64,000 nucleotides of DNA from assembly GCF_000234665.1 (NCBI RefSeq), contig NC_018314.1:186001-250000 (forward strand), read 5' to 3'. Both the position numbers and the translations under genes were made by a program. Positions 9,510 to 20,548 of this stretch are shown piece after piece; position 1 is the first letter of the stretch, and each line of letters starts with the position of its first letter. The notes beneath the pieces are model-generated. The model searched no databases. It saw only the letters and a program-made list of their open reading frames with translations, and was not told the DNA's origin. The DNA comes from Leishmania mexicana MHOM/GT/2001/U1103. Its lineage: Eukaryota; Euglenozoa; Kinetoplastea; Trypanosomatida; Trypanosomatidae.

Positions 9510-11763
9510 TCTCTTCGCGATCTTTGTTATTGGTGGGACTTCGACGACCGACGGGACATTGTTACGGCCCCTTTACTTAATGTTTCGTCGGTTAGCGACG
9601 GAGCGGCGGGGAGCGGAGCTGTTGGCTATCGATTACCTGGATGCTTTGTTCTTGTCCTCTTGTTGTGCAAGCGTGAAAAAAGCGGCACTGTGAGAGCCGG
9701 CAGCCGTTGAGGGTGGAAAGCCCAAGTCAGATGCTGAGGAGGCGAGAAGTCGCGCTGTGGCACAGCGGGGCTCTTCGCTGCTGGAGTGCCCCGATAACTT
9801 TGCGGATTTAGGTGGTCTGCGCTTGCTGCTTCCAGGCAGCAGCTTGAAAGGGGTCTTGGTGTGCGCGCTGTCGTGCCGGAGAACACCCCCACTGACAGAC
9901 TTCCGACGAAATGTTTTTTTTGTTTTCCGCATTCTCGATGAAGTGCGCCTGGGTGAGATGTCACCTGGCAGGATATCGTAGCTCGGCATCCCTCTGCGTG
10001 CACGCGTCGGACCACACCTGCGGTCATGCTGGTGCACATGCGAGTGTCGTAGCGGTGGAAGCAGCCGTAGCCACACAACAACAGTTGTCACGGTGTCGTC
10101 AAGTGTACGCCTGTGTGCTGCGAACAGCGAGGTTGACGTGCGCAATGCCCTCTTTTTCGCGCAGCTCCCATCCAAACAGCCGTCAGTGCGCGCCAACACC
10201 AGAAATGCCACCCCTTTCGCGTCTTTGACGAAGGCAGAGCCAACAGTTGGTGGTCAGGGTCCACAGGATGTGCATGCTGCTGGGTGGGCACCGTTCTACA
10301 CGTATCGCGCCTACGACATGCAAACAGCAACGGCTATGAGCCGAACCCATTGGTCACACTCCGCAACCGTCGCCGTGCCCTCTCACGCTTCGGACGCTCT
10401 GAACGACATGCAGCTAGTACAGCTCCTGGCGTTGAAGGTTGGCACCCATGTGCGGCTGCAGGGCAACGTAGCGCCGCACCATCGTCTTATGAACGGGTCT
10501 GTCGGAGTTGTTACCGGTTTCCTGCACCCGCTGAAGCTTCTCGCCGTCGCTGACTACTTTGCCGAGGGCGCGCTCCGGCGCTGCAAGACACACAAAGCGC
10601 AAGGGCACGCTGCTGCGGAAGCGACGGCGGAGGAGGCATCCCCTGCAAGGCATTTGTCACTCGCCACCCCTGGCCAAGGCGGAGTTCCGCCACCACTGCC
10701 TTCGTGGGTTCAACAGCTGCTGCGCCGCGGCAGTTTTGGCAGCGGCTCTGACGTACTCGCCTGCATGAAAACCTTTCAGGCGATGGACGTTGAATCTCTC
10801 TCGTGGCGGGTGCGCACGCAACGACGAAGGTAGATTGGCAAACGTGAAGGCGCACCACCGCAGCGCATTCGCGACGACCGCGAGGCGATGAGCACTAGTT
10901 GTGCTGATGTGGGGCTGGGGAAGGTCATGTACTTGGATAAGATAGAAACTCACAGCTCCGCGCAACGCCTGCAGCGGCAGCAGCAGAAACCCAACTGCAT
11001 CCCATACGGGGCGTTTTTTTCCTGTCTGCTCACTGCATACATTTGCGCTGCCTGGCTCATCGCCAGCAGCAGAGGCAGATAGAGCTCGCCGTCACCATGT
11101 GCGCCTTCAGACGAACCCCGGCAGACCAGCCCAGCGCAGCGCTGTTTGCACGGTATTACAGAGGCGGAACTCGCGCAAGAGCGGCTGCCTGTTGTGCGGT
11201 GGTGTTGCCTGCTGACGCCTATATCCACCGCTGCGGCCTCACAGCAGCAGCAGCGTCCATCTGTCTACGCCTTTGTCTCTCTCACTACGCAAAACTTGAG
11301 CGGGGCATCGGCGTTCACTGTGGGCAGAGCTAGCGATGATGTTGCCGGTAGGAGTGAGAAGGCACCTTGGGGTGCGGAGGGCGGTGTCACGGTGTCTTCC
11401 TCGAGTACCGCGTCCCGCACCCAGATACCCCTACGACACGCGTGGGCACTCACACTTCACAAATCGCAGGGCCTCACGTTGCACCCAGTGCAGGATGACA
11501 TGGCCAACACACGCACACCTGGGCAGGCGTACGTTGCACTGAGTCGGGTGCCGTCGCTGGATCAGCTCACGATCGTTTACTTCAGTCCGATGGCGGTGAA
11601 GCGCTTCTACAAGACGTTGAAGCGTGATGAGTGCGACGACGCCAGCGGCAGAGACACCCGCAACGTGAGCACCCTCCATGCACGCCGACGCAACTCAGAA
11701 GCAGGCCCACGCGCTCACCCTTTCAATCCCGCATGTGTGTGTGTGTGTGTGTGTGTGTCTTGA
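9510..11763 (+). pseudogene. Degenerate PIF1-family DNA helicase, 5' truncated
   Basis: A single frame (codon starts congruent to 9511) runs from 9511 to 11763 interrupted only by in-frame stops at 9691 (TGA), 9979 (TAG), 10831 (TAG) and 11080 (TAG). PIF1-like landmarks appear in order: a decayed Walker A-like GGTSTTDGT at 9532-9558, FRILDEVRLGEMSP ending near 9966, LCAANSEVD around 10110, KVGTHVRLQGN...GVVTGF at 10435-10521, LPVVRW near 11190, and RHAWALTLHKSQGLTL followed by GQAYVALSR at 11434-11550. The last is the diagnostic C-terminal helicase motif pair. PIF1 helicases act in nuclear or kinetoplast DNA maintenance, but this copy cannot make a full enzyme: the Walker lysine is lost and the 5' end is cut off by the GP63 repeat. 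The tail ends in a GT microsatellite. Confidence 0.8.
11734..11758. repeat. (TG)n microsatellite
   Basis: Uninterrupted TG dinucleotide run at the 3' end of the PIF1-like relic. Similar runs occur in most spacers here, for example 16121-16140 and 21611-21630. Confidence 0.95.
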
Positions 11764-13291
11764 CTCTTTTTTCGCTGTGCGTGCGATGGAGGATGAGGCT
11801 TCTGCCTAGCATCGCTGCGCCCTCCCATCACCACCACCACTTGCCCTGCATCTGCAGATCCCGTACCAGCGGCCGTAGCCGCACCCGCGCGCGCTCCAGA
11901 CTGCTATTCCATAGGTGGAGGCACCACCCGCAACCCCGCACAGGCATCTTCGTAGAGAGTGATGTGCCTAGGACGCTGAAGGTCCCCCACCAAAAACGCT
12001 ACAGCGCACAATATCTCCCAGCACCTTCACCGGCCCTGCCCCGCTCACGGTCCACCTCACCCGCATCCAACGTCGTCGGGGATCTTGCAAAAGCCGCGCC
12101 GTGGGTGCATCACCACCGCTGCGGAGAGTCCCCCGAGCGTCTGCGGTGTTTCCCGGTTCTAGAAGAACAACACCGTCACGGAATGCCCGCCGGCAGCGCT
12201 GCAAACATTGCATTCACCGTCCCCCGACTGAGCGCTCCTCTGCGAGCCATTGGGGCTGCCGGAATGGGTCCGGCCCCGCCAAAGGAGGCACCCGACCCCG
12301 TCCCCACCGTCGGTGCCAATCGTTCAAAGTGCCCCTCTCTCTATCGTTTCTTGGTTATGCGCTGCCTCAGCTTCGCGCCCTCCCCCCCACTCCCCCACAC
12401 ACACACACCTGGCTGTCTCGCTGCGCCTTTCATATTTTTTTTCATTTTCTTACCGCTTCCCGCTGCTGCTGCTACCACGTGTGCTTGCTTTCTGTCATGG
12501 CTGCGCGTGATCACCGTTTACAGACTTCGCCCGCATGCCTGTATGCGCGCGGATGTGGCCACAAACGCTCGCACACGGCTGCTTCGGACTGGTGTAGCAC
12601 GCGCGCTCGCTCTCTGGTCCGCTGCAGTCACGCGCGAGCGCGCAAGTGTGCTCATGCATTCCGAACCAAAGAAGAAACCCATAACAACAAGGCAAGAGAA
12701 AGCGCACCTGATGGCCACCGAGGCTATAGTGGGCCGCACACACACACACACACACGGTTGAGAAGACGCGACGCTCCCTCTCACTCCTTGCACCCCCTCA
12801 GTGGATGTTGGCCATGCGTGGCGTTGCGGGTATGTGTGAGGTGGAGCTGTATATGACTCGCCTGCGCACTACCGCAGCGTGCGTGCGTGCGTGTCAAGTG
12901 CATAACTTGCACCGCACCGACGGAGGGTGCCTTCCGTTCCACTTGTCCCCTCACACCCAGCCCCTCCCCTTTCTCCTCATTTGTGCCTTCTCTCCGTTAT
13001 CGCCCATCCCAAGCACGCACGCAATCACCAACTTTCCTAGAAGGGTGACGGGTGTGCCTTGTACAGGGAATGCGGACGGCAAACTCCCGGGCTCCCCCCC
13101 ACCTCCCCCTCTCCCCCTGCTCTCCGCCCGAAGTCGGCCGGTGAGTGTGCACCAGTCCCCGCGGATGCAGTTCGAATACGCACAAGTCCATCATTTTCCC
13201 ACACTCCATGGATCGCTGACCCCGCTGCACACCTCTCTCACGACGTAGGCAGTGTGCCAGACTGGAGTATTCCGTATGCGGCTGTGGTCTC

Positions 13292-14276
13292 TTGATGGCG
13301 CCAGGGGTGGGCGGCGGGGGTGCGCTGAGTGGCGATGGGCTGATTTCGGAAAAGCAGCTGTGCATGGGCACTTGCATGCATGGCCAAGTCTCGCAGGGCC
13401 TCAGGTTTGTGCCGCTCCAGACGGATTACGCCGGCTGCCAACGGCACCTCATGAGCACCGAAGACCGGGAAAAAGGAGGACGTCCTGCTGCGCGTGCGGA
13501 GATTCTGACGGCGGATGGCTCAATCACCATGTTGCTGAGGGGAGGGGGTGCAGGTGTCGGGGGGAGGGGGGGAGTGCATCCATCGCCTTGAGATCCCGGT
13601 CCACAGCACCTGCCGGGAGACGAAGCGGATGCTGGCTTGGGACGAGTGGCGGCGGGTGTGGGAAAACGTGGGTTTTGCTACCTCTGAGGAGGCCGTACTG
13701 TGGACCGACACCCAGGGAGGAGGAACCGCGGGGGGCCTTCCGCCCCCACCCCCACCTCCGTGTTCGACCCGTGGCATGCGCGCAGGGCGCCGCTGCAGGG
13801 CAGACCCAGCGTATGCAGGCTCACTCTGGCAGGGCCATCGACGGCCGAGCCGACGGATGCACCGCAGGCAGCGGCGCAAGCGACCACGGTGCCCTCGGCG
13901 GTGAACGGCCCCCAGCCCCAATCCGTCGATGTCGTGCTCCCCGGTGCCATGGGGATGCCAGCGCCGCCCAGCGATCCCTGGCCCGGAGAGCCCACCTTTC
14001 CAAATCGTCAGAATCAGCGCGTACACGATGCAAGCCGTTGTTGTCGTCTTGACGATCTGCGAATGTCGCATCAACGGGGGCGGCATGACGTCACGAGAGA
14101 ACCGCGACACTGCGCTGGCCTTGAAGAGGGCCTTCGACTGCCTCCTCACTCTAGCGCGGCTCTCACGCGTGCTCGCTCTCTGCAGCGCATGTTCCCGGGA
14201 CGAGCGGATGATGGGCGCCGTCGCCCTGATGTGTTTAACCGCTAGCAGGAGCATGAGACGGGGGGGGGCACGGTAG
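13292..14276 (+). other. Possible decayed coding remnant
   Basis: Several shorter open frames in alternating frames give protein-like rather than low-complexity segments: one from 13292 (with FVPLQTDYAGCQRHLM), one around 13548-13740 (with MLAWDEWRRVWENVGF) and one from 13700 to about 14245 rich in Pro/Ala/Gln. Reading them as one ancestral gene would need frame changes. No family is recognised, and the stretch may equally be non-coding GC-rich spacer. Confidence 0.25.
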
Positions 14277-15176
14277 GATGAGAGCACGGACTCGCAGCAC
14301 AGCAGGGTACCGAGGTGCCCCTATCACGGGTACCCCCCCAGCGAGGATTGTGGGGATCCGCGTGCATGAAGCGGGCGACAAGGCAGGTCGCTATGACGGG
14401 CACGCGATGGAGGCACGGCGCCGTCGACCGTGTAGGTGTAGCAGAGCACCGACCAGTGGGCTGCGCATCTGTGGAGCCGTTCTTCTCTGCTGGAGCCGCG
14501 GCTCACCCTCGTGTGGATGGCACCTCTGCCATCGGTCCTTTCCGCAAGGGCTATCCCCACACACTCCTGCAGTCAACGCATGGCTTCATGACTGCATGTC
14601 TCCCCTTCCATACGTGGCCCACGACCCGTTACACACAATGCGGCGAAACGTCCGCCGACAAGCCGGAGCAGTGATATCCCGTGCAGTAAGTGCCAAAGGG
14701 GGGGGGGCACAACCGGTGACACAGAGAGGTGCGACAGGAAACTGGAAGGGCGGGTGGCTCTGCACTCTCGTCCGTAGACAAGCACCGGCATACGCGCGTG
14801 CCGATGCCCTTGTGCAAAAGACGCGTTCTACTCCTGCTAGGGTGGTCCCTTCGTCGTAGCTCCCTACCCCTCCCCCTTCCCTCCCCTCCCATCTCTCTCC
14901 CTCTCTCTCCCCCTCCCCCTCTCTCGACGGCAAAGGAAGTGTTTGTGTGCTGAAGGGTCAACTCTTCCCTTCCTCGCGCTTCACCCGCCCACCCACGCAC
15001 CTCCTCCTCCTCCTCCCCCCTTGCACACTCAGCCCCGCCACCATCATTTGTTTCCCCCCCCCCTACCTTACGCCCGTTGCGTCACTCCCGCACGGCCTCC
15101 CCTGTGCCCCGGGCAACCAAAAAAAAAAGGAAAGAGGCGTGTCACGCACAGACAGAGACGCCCCCCCCCCTCTCTC

Positions 15177-15178
15177 AG
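15177..15178 (+). promoter_or_regulatory. Spliced-leader acceptor AG for partial gene at 15192
   Basis: An 11-residue C run plus TCTCTC leads directly to AG, 14 nt before ATG 15192. A tiny out-of-frame upstream ORF (ATG CAG CGC TGA at 15181) lies between the acceptor and the start. Confidence 0.6.
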
Positions 15179-15191
15179 CGATGCAGCGCTG

Positions 15192-15475
15192 ATGGGCAGA
15201 GACGGCGTAGAAGAACGTTCTACATCGGCAAGCAAACACAGTCGCCGTGCCTCGCCGGAGCGTCGCGCCAACAGCAAAGGCGACCAGCTCACAGACCTCA
15301 TTGATGGGGAAACTCCGTCGGCAGTGGCAGTCGACTCACCACGCAAGAGCAGCAGCAGCAGCAGCAGCGCTGAAACGATCAACATGGCTGGCAACGTCAC
15401 TGGCGTGGCGGGGGTTTCTCCACAGCCTCTGTCGACGGAGACTCTCCTCGCGCCTCCCACACTTGGCGAAGCGAA
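15192..15475 (+). CDS. Serine-rich protein of unknown function, 5' part only (cut by gap)
   Basis: An ATG 14 nt after a strong splice acceptor opens a frame of about 95 codons that is still open at the N gap. The visible N terminus is hydrophilic and Arg/Ser-rich (MGRDGVEERSTSASKHSRR), with a seven-serine run encoded by AGC repeats and no signal peptide. Codon use is balanced and unlike the pyrimidine tracts around it. Beyond the gap the sequence is CCCCTCTCT repeats, which look like UTR, so the rest of the gene must lie in the unsequenced part. No family recognised. Confidence 0.55.
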
Positions 15476-15575
15476 NNNNNNNNNNNNNNNNNNNNNNNNN
15501 NNNNNNNNNNNNNNNNNNNNNNNNNNNNNNNNNNNNNNNNNNNNNNNNNNNNNNNNNNNNNNNNNNNNNNNNNNN
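15476..15575. other. Assembly gap (100 N)
   Basis: Placeholder gap of unknown true length. It interrupts the reading frame that starts at 15192, and CCCCTCTCT-repeat sequence lies on its right side. Confidence 0.97.
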
Positions 15576-15873
15576 CCCCTCTCTCCCCCTCTCTCCCCCT
15601 CTCTCCCCTTCCCCTCCCTCTCTTCGAGTTGTTGTTCTTGCGGTTGTTGCGCTTTTTTCACTCTCCTAACGGGCTCATCCTCGCCGTTGCTGTGTGTGTG
15701 CGTGTGCGTCTGTGTCTATGCCGGCGTCCGGATAGTCAAGGCAACGTACGTTGCACGTCTGGCCCTCGTCGCTCCTCTGCTGGTGGTGGTGGTCTGCCCA
15801 TTGTACTGCCGTATCCTCTTCTCGGCTGTGCGCGTGTGAACGCTGCTCCGTTTATTTTCGCCGTGTCCTCTCC

Positions 15874-15902
15874 GTGTGTGTGTGTATATATATATATATA
15901 TA
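15874..15902. repeat. (GT)n(TA)n compound microsatellite
   Basis: A short GT run passes directly into alternating TA. A comparable (CA)n(TA)n tract occurs at 19988-20030 in the next spacer. Confidence 0.9.
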
Positions 15903-16535
15903 CAGCAGCGGCCACCCATACCCGGCGCACTCTTTTTTTTTTCTTCGCTCGCTCGCTTGGGCTCTCTCGTTGGCGTGTCTTCCACGTGGCGAGGCGGCGG
16001 TTGGGACGGTGCCGAAGCGAGTGAAAAGAGGCCCCAATTTTTTTTTGTTGTTTGCGTTGGCTCAGAGCGCCAAAGAGAGCAGCGTACGCGCCGCTCCTCA
16101 TCCGCCCTCTGTCTGTGTCTGTGTGTGTGTGTGTGTGTGTGCTGCCTGCCTGCCTGCCTCCCACCCACCCCTCTACCCTTCTCTTCTGTTGTTTGAACTA
16201 CGCGTACATCCCGTTCTTCTTTCGGAGGAGGGGGGGTTGTCGAACCTCTATCTGGCTAGTCAGCTATCCATCTCTCTGTCCCTCTCTTGACCGTGACTAC
16301 CACCGCCGTCGCTGGCCTTGTATCTTCTCGGTCTCTTCTTGTCTCTCCTCCTCCTCCCCTACCTTCCCCTCCCTTTGTTTGGATCACATCCACGAGCGCT
16401 CATATCACCGGCCCCACCGGGCCCACCTGCCACAGGCTTCCCTCCCCCCTCTCCCCCCTCCCCCTCTCTCACTTTCACTTTCACTACCGCCCTCGCCCAT
16501 CTTCTCAGTCTCTTTTTTTATTTCCTGTTACCCGC

Positions 16536-16537
16536 AG
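16536..16537 (+). promoter_or_regulatory. Spliced-leader acceptor AG for MPK3
   Basis: TCTTTTTTTATTTCCTGTTA followed by CCCGCAG places the first AG after a T/C-rich tract 60 nt before ATG 16598. Confidence 0.7.
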
Positions 16538-16597
16538 TAGCCACACCAGCCAGTTGTGCAGCGGTGCGCAGGCACGATAGCACACAGAGTAGCCAAA

Positions 16598-17764
16598 ATG
16601 CACAAGAGCAACCAGGAGCTGAGCGTGCCCAAGGTTGTGGGGGACTTCAAGGTGTACAACGTAAGCGGCTCCCCATTCGAGGTTCCGTCCAAGTACACGC
16701 TGCTCAAGATCCTTGGCATGGGTGCCTACGGTATCGCGTGCAGCTGCTTGGATGGCGACACTGGCGAGAAGGTGTCCATCAAGAAGTGTCGCGACGTGTT
16801 CCGCGATGTCGAGGATGGCAAGCGAGTGCTGCGCGAGATCGACATGATGCGCTTCTTCCACCACGAAAACCTGCTCAATGTGGTGAACATTTTGCCTCCG
16901 CTGAAGTGCGAATACCACAGCTTCGAAGACGTGTACGTCGTCACTCCGCTCATGGACGTAGACATGAATGTCGTACTGCGCTCTCGACAGGTGCTGGAGG
17001 AGTCGCACATGCAGTACTTTGTCTACCAGATTCTGCGGGGCCTCAAGTACCTGCACAGCGCGAACGTCGCCCACCGAGACTTGAAGCCAGCCAACCTTGT
17101 CACAAACATCTCTTGTGAGCTCAAGATTATAGACTTCGGGCTGAGCCGCAGCGTCGATGTGCCGTACTCGGAGCTTACGGATTACGTCATCACGCGCTGG
17201 TACCGCCCGCCGGAGCTGCTTCTGGAGAACACGAACTATTCCACCGCAGTCGACATATGGTCTGTTGGCTGCATCTTTGCTGAGATGTACAACCGTAAGC
17301 CCGTTTTCCCAGGTCGAAATACGATGGACCAGCTGCGCATGATCGCGCAGCACATTGGCAAGCCGCCGGCCAGCATCGTCGAGCACCGCGAGGCGCTGGA
17401 GAAGCTGAATGAGCTGCCGGGCGGGTCGCTCAACATTCCTAAACTCGTCCCCGGGCTGGCTGGCAACACGGAGGGCATAGACTTTCTCTCCAAGATGTGG
17501 ACGCTAGACCCGAGCAAGCGTCCGACCGCGGCTGACATGCTCGCGCACCCATACCTGGCCCACCTGCACGACGAGGAAGATGAGCCGGCCTGCCCCTGCC
17601 CCTTCCTGTGGGCACATGAGAGCACCCCGATGGGCGTCTCGGAGCTTCGTCGCGCCTTCTGGGCCGACATTGTCGACTACAACCCGTCTCTGGAGCACGC
17701 CACGCCTCCAGCGACAACGGCTGGTGGCAGCAGCTCAAAGAACGGTAGCGGTCACCATCACTAG
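16598..17764 (+). CDS. MPK3: Mitogen-activated protein kinase 3, 388 aa
   Basis: Ser/Thr kinase of the CMGC/MAPK group. The Gly-rich loop is GMGAYG around 40-45, the ATP-binding lysine is Lys62 in VSIKK, the catalytic loop is HRDLKPAN from His159 with Asp161, and the Mg-binding DFG starts at Asp179. The activation loop carries TDY at 194-196, matching the TDY lip and numbering reported for Leishmania MPK3. In L. mexicana this kinase is activated by MKK and controls flagellar length. APE is replaced by PPE, as is usual in MAPKs. The C-terminal extension is Thr/Ser/Gly-rich and ends in three His. I chose the ATG 60 nt after the splice acceptor; 14 codons of open frame upstream begin without ATG. 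Confidence 0.93.
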   Translation: MHKSNQELSVPKVVGDFKVYNVSGSPFEVPSKYTLLKILGMGAYGIACSCLDGDTGEKVSIKKCRDVFRDVEDGKRVLREIDMMRFFHHENLLNVVNILPPLKCEYHSFEDVYVVTPLMDVDMNVVLRSRQVLEESHMQYFVYQILRGLKYLHSANVAHRDLKPANLVTNISCELKIIDFGLSRSVDVPYSELTDYVITRWYRPPELLLENTNYSTAVDIWSVGCIFAEMYNRKPVFPGRNTMDQLRMIAQHIGKPPASIVEHREALEKLNELPGGSLNIPKLVPGLAGNTEGIDFLSKMWTLDPSKRPTAADMLAHPYLAHLHDEEDEPACPCPFLWAHESTPMGVSELRRAFWADIVDYNPSLEHATPPATTAGGSSSKNGSGHHH

Positions 17765-19146
17765 CGCGCATCTTCTCTTCTCCAGGCGCCGTCGTGTTGT
17801 GTTTCGACTGTGTGTGCCATCCCGCTCACGCAGGCGGCACACGCGGGTCATGAGTGGGAAAGAGATGTGTGGAGGTGAGGAAATAGCGAACGGTGGAAGC
17901 GGGAATGCGTGGCTGGCGAGGGCGAGACAGCGGGAGGAGAGGCCATGACGGGTGCACAGCCGCGTCAAATCTCATTTTCCGTCTTCCACGCGTGTCAGCG
18001 CGTGGGTGTGCGAGTACCATGGAGGTGGAGCGCGCTCCGCGCACCAGCATGGACACATGCACCTTCACGCACCAACAGACGCTCAGTCGCGACGCCTACA
18101 GAGCGGGGCCGCACGTGCGTACGGAAATATTTAGATGGAGCGCGCGCCTGGATGGCGCTACTCTCTCCCCCCTCCCCTCCCCTTCCCCCACCACCACCAC
18201 CACCACCACACCCCTCGATTTGCCTTTCTCTTCTCTACCTTATCCGATGCGGTCGTTCTTCTTTTCCCCTGTCGGAGCGTATCTGCATGTGTGGTGGCGG
18301 GCACGAGGAGCACGTTATCGTCCTTCTACACACCCGTCCACACCGACGCACACACGCGCACGCACGCGTATACCAGTGTGTGTTAGGGGAGGGGAGAAGA
18401 GGGGAGGGGAGGGGATATCTGTACAAGTGTCCTCCCCCTCTCTTCCTCTCCGTCTGTCTTTCTCTCTCCCTGTGTGTGTGTATGTGTGTGTGTTTGCGTT
18501 TATTATTACCACTGCGCAGCCTTGTGTAAGCGTGTTGGTGGTGCGGCTCTGCCCTCCCCTCCCCTCCCCTCCCCTTCTTCTTCCATCCACTCCCTGGTAG
18601 GGCGCCGTCCCTCTTCGAGTGTGTTTCTTCGTGCGTGTGTTTTCCGTCTTCTCATCACGTACGCACGCGCACATCATTTTGTTTGGTTGGTTGTCCGTTG
18701 TTGTTTTCTTCTCTCTCTCCCCTCCCCCATCGACTTTCTTGGTTTGCGTGCTTGCCTCACGCTGCCGTGCGGTGTGGTGGTGGTGGTCTGGTGGTCGTCG
18801 CCGTCGTCAGCGACCGCTGCCAAACTGGTCCCGCGGGAGGCGGAAGCGGGGATGACCGGCGATGAACCATGCCGGCGGTACTCTCCGTGGTGGACGTTGT
18901 TGTTTGTCCCTTTTTTGACTTATTTTGTTTTTTTAGATCGGTTCCTACGGCATGTTGCTGGCTCTCTTTTTGCCCCCTCCTCCCCTCCCCTCCCCTCCTC
19001 TTTACTTGGTGGTCCCTTCACATTTGGTTGCCCGTGTCCTTCATGTACATAACCGCACCCCTCCCCCCTCCCTCCTTCCCTCCTCCCCCTTCGTGGAACG
19101 GGACGCCTCTTCGTTCTTCTTCCTTGTGTGGACTTCAGTCCTGGTC

Positions 19147-19178
19147 CTGGTGCTGGTGCTGGTGCTGGTGCTGGTGGT
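19147..19178. repeat. CTGGTG hexanucleotide repeat
   Basis: About five near-perfect CTGGTG units, which translate as alternating Leu-Val and inflate spurious open frames locally. Confidence 0.85.
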
Positions 19179-19437
19179 GTGCCAGTCATCACCATCCGCT
19201 TCCTTTTCCTTATCTCTGTTCTTTTGCTTGGGGCCGCTCTGCCGTTCCTGCAATCGGAACGGCAGAGCGTCACTGCCCCCCCCTCCCCCTCCCCCTCTGC
19301 GCGTGTCTGTGCCTGTCCGTCTCTCGTGACTTGTTTGCTGTTTGTTTTGTTGCTTGTCCCACCGTCCTCGGAAGCCTTGCGGCCGGAATGCAAGAGGGAG
19401 GGCGGGTCGACAAACAACGTGGTGGTGAGGAGGCGGG

Positions 19438-19474
19438 GTGAGTGAGTGAGTGAGTGAGTGAGTGAGTGAGTGAG
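19438..19474. repeat. (GTGA)n tetranucleotide repeat
   Basis: About nine uninterrupted GTGA units followed by a G run. It is likely polymorphic in length between strains. Confidence 0.92.
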
Positions 19475-19987
19475 GGGGGGGCGCCTTCTCCGCCATGCGG
19501 AGGGCAATGCTTTCACCAGGCACTACTCTTCGCTTCAGACCTCGAGGAGCCGAGTTGTTGCAAGCTTTTCGCTTTTCCTCCACCCATCCACCCCACCTTG
19601 GGTGACGGAAAAGGGGGGATGCGTAGGTCTGCCTGTTCGTGTGTAGTGCTACCCCGATGAGGACTGCCCAAGGGCAAGATTTTTCACTGATAGCTGGTGC
19701 CAGCGCCAGGAGGCATCGAGAGCGCGAGTGGAGGGAGACCAGATCGGTGTACTCTTCCTCGGAAATAGGGAACTCGCCAGTCAAGAAACGCTGGGGACGT
19801 GGATCGGAACGCATTAAACTGTATGTTCGGCTATCCTTCCCCCTTTTCATCTTGTCTCTCGCGGTCCGACTGACGTGAGTGTGTGTGTGATACATAACGC
19901 GTCGCGCCATCAGACGCAAGCCTCACTGTCCTGTTGTTTTTATTTTCTGGTTCTCGTCCTCCGCCGCCGGTGTGCGGCGACGATGTT

Positions 19988-19998
19988 ACACACACACG

Positions 19999-20030
<32 letters not shown>
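19988..20030. repeat. (CA)n(TA)n compound microsatellite
   Basis: A CA run with one CG interruption passes into alternating TA. The tract is capable of unusual DNA structure and is polymorphism-prone. Confidence 0.92.
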
Positions 20031-20548
20031 GGATTGTTTTATTTGGGAAAAGGGGGGATGTCCGTCGAAGAGTAACGTCGCCAGAGCTGCGCAGGCGTGT
20101 ATGCCATACCTACCTAAGCACCCCCCCCCTCCCCTCTCCTCCCCCTCTCCCTCACTCTAGCCCGACCCACCACGACGCCATAGAAATCTACCGTGTGGTA
20201 GGCGATCGAGTCGCGCAGTAGCGTCAGCGGACCCAACATTAACGGATGGGGGACATGCAAGCACTAGGCACAGACGTGCACGTCGGCGAACATGCTCACG
20301 GGACATCTCACGGGGAAACGAGAGGGGGTGGGGAGAGGGGCGTCCCAAACCGCCCACTGCCGTCATGGTTGACGGCAGCCGCACATTATAAAGTGAATGG
20401 AGAAGAGAAGAGAGGGACGGATGGGATATGCAGGTGCGACACCTTCGCCAGCACGCGCACACTCGCATTGCAAGCAGTTGCGGCGCATGTGTCGTGAGCC
20501 CTGGGAATGACGGGAAGCCCTGTTGTGTCGAATCCCCGGCTTTTTATT

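Larger units (their letters stand above)
11764..15191. other. Long spacer with no convincing intact gene
   Basis: About 3.4 kb of mixed sequence. It holds C/T-rich and CA-rich tracts and several overlapping open frames of 100-370 codons that have no recognisable domain and change frame repeatedly. A possible decayed coding stretch at 13292-14276 is listed separately. The last 300 bp (14860-15176) form a strong polypyrimidine region leading to a splice acceptor for the partial gene at 15192. Confidence 0.5.
15576..16597 (+). other. Spacer and 5' UTR of MPK3
   Basis: Pyrimidine-rich spacer with a (GT)n(TA)n run at 15874-15902, homopolymer T runs and a (GT)10 run at 16121-16140. No gene is seen. 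The final CT-rich tract (about 16438-16530) precedes the MPK3 splice acceptor. Confidence 0.65.
17765..20548 (+). other. Spacer after MPK3, microsatellite-rich
   Basis: MPK3 3' UTR and spacer. Contains long CT-rich tracts, a CTGGTG hexamer run (about 19147-19178), a GTGA tetramer run (19438-19474) and a (CA)n(TA)n tract (19988-20030). Open frames here are low-complexity Ser/Pro/Leu or Val/Leu translations of these tracts, with no domain recognised. Confidence 0.6.

Noticed and set aside
13160..13175. TTCGAA-type sequence resembling a tRNA T-loop (also at about 20902 and 46996)
   Set aside because: No cloverleaf can be drawn around these sites, and two of them lie inside the 674-bp repeat.
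18619..19445. Leu/Val/Ser-rich open frames suggesting membrane proteins after MPK3
   Set aside because: They are translations of CT-rich and CTGGTG repeat sequence, so the apparent hydrophobicity is an artefact.
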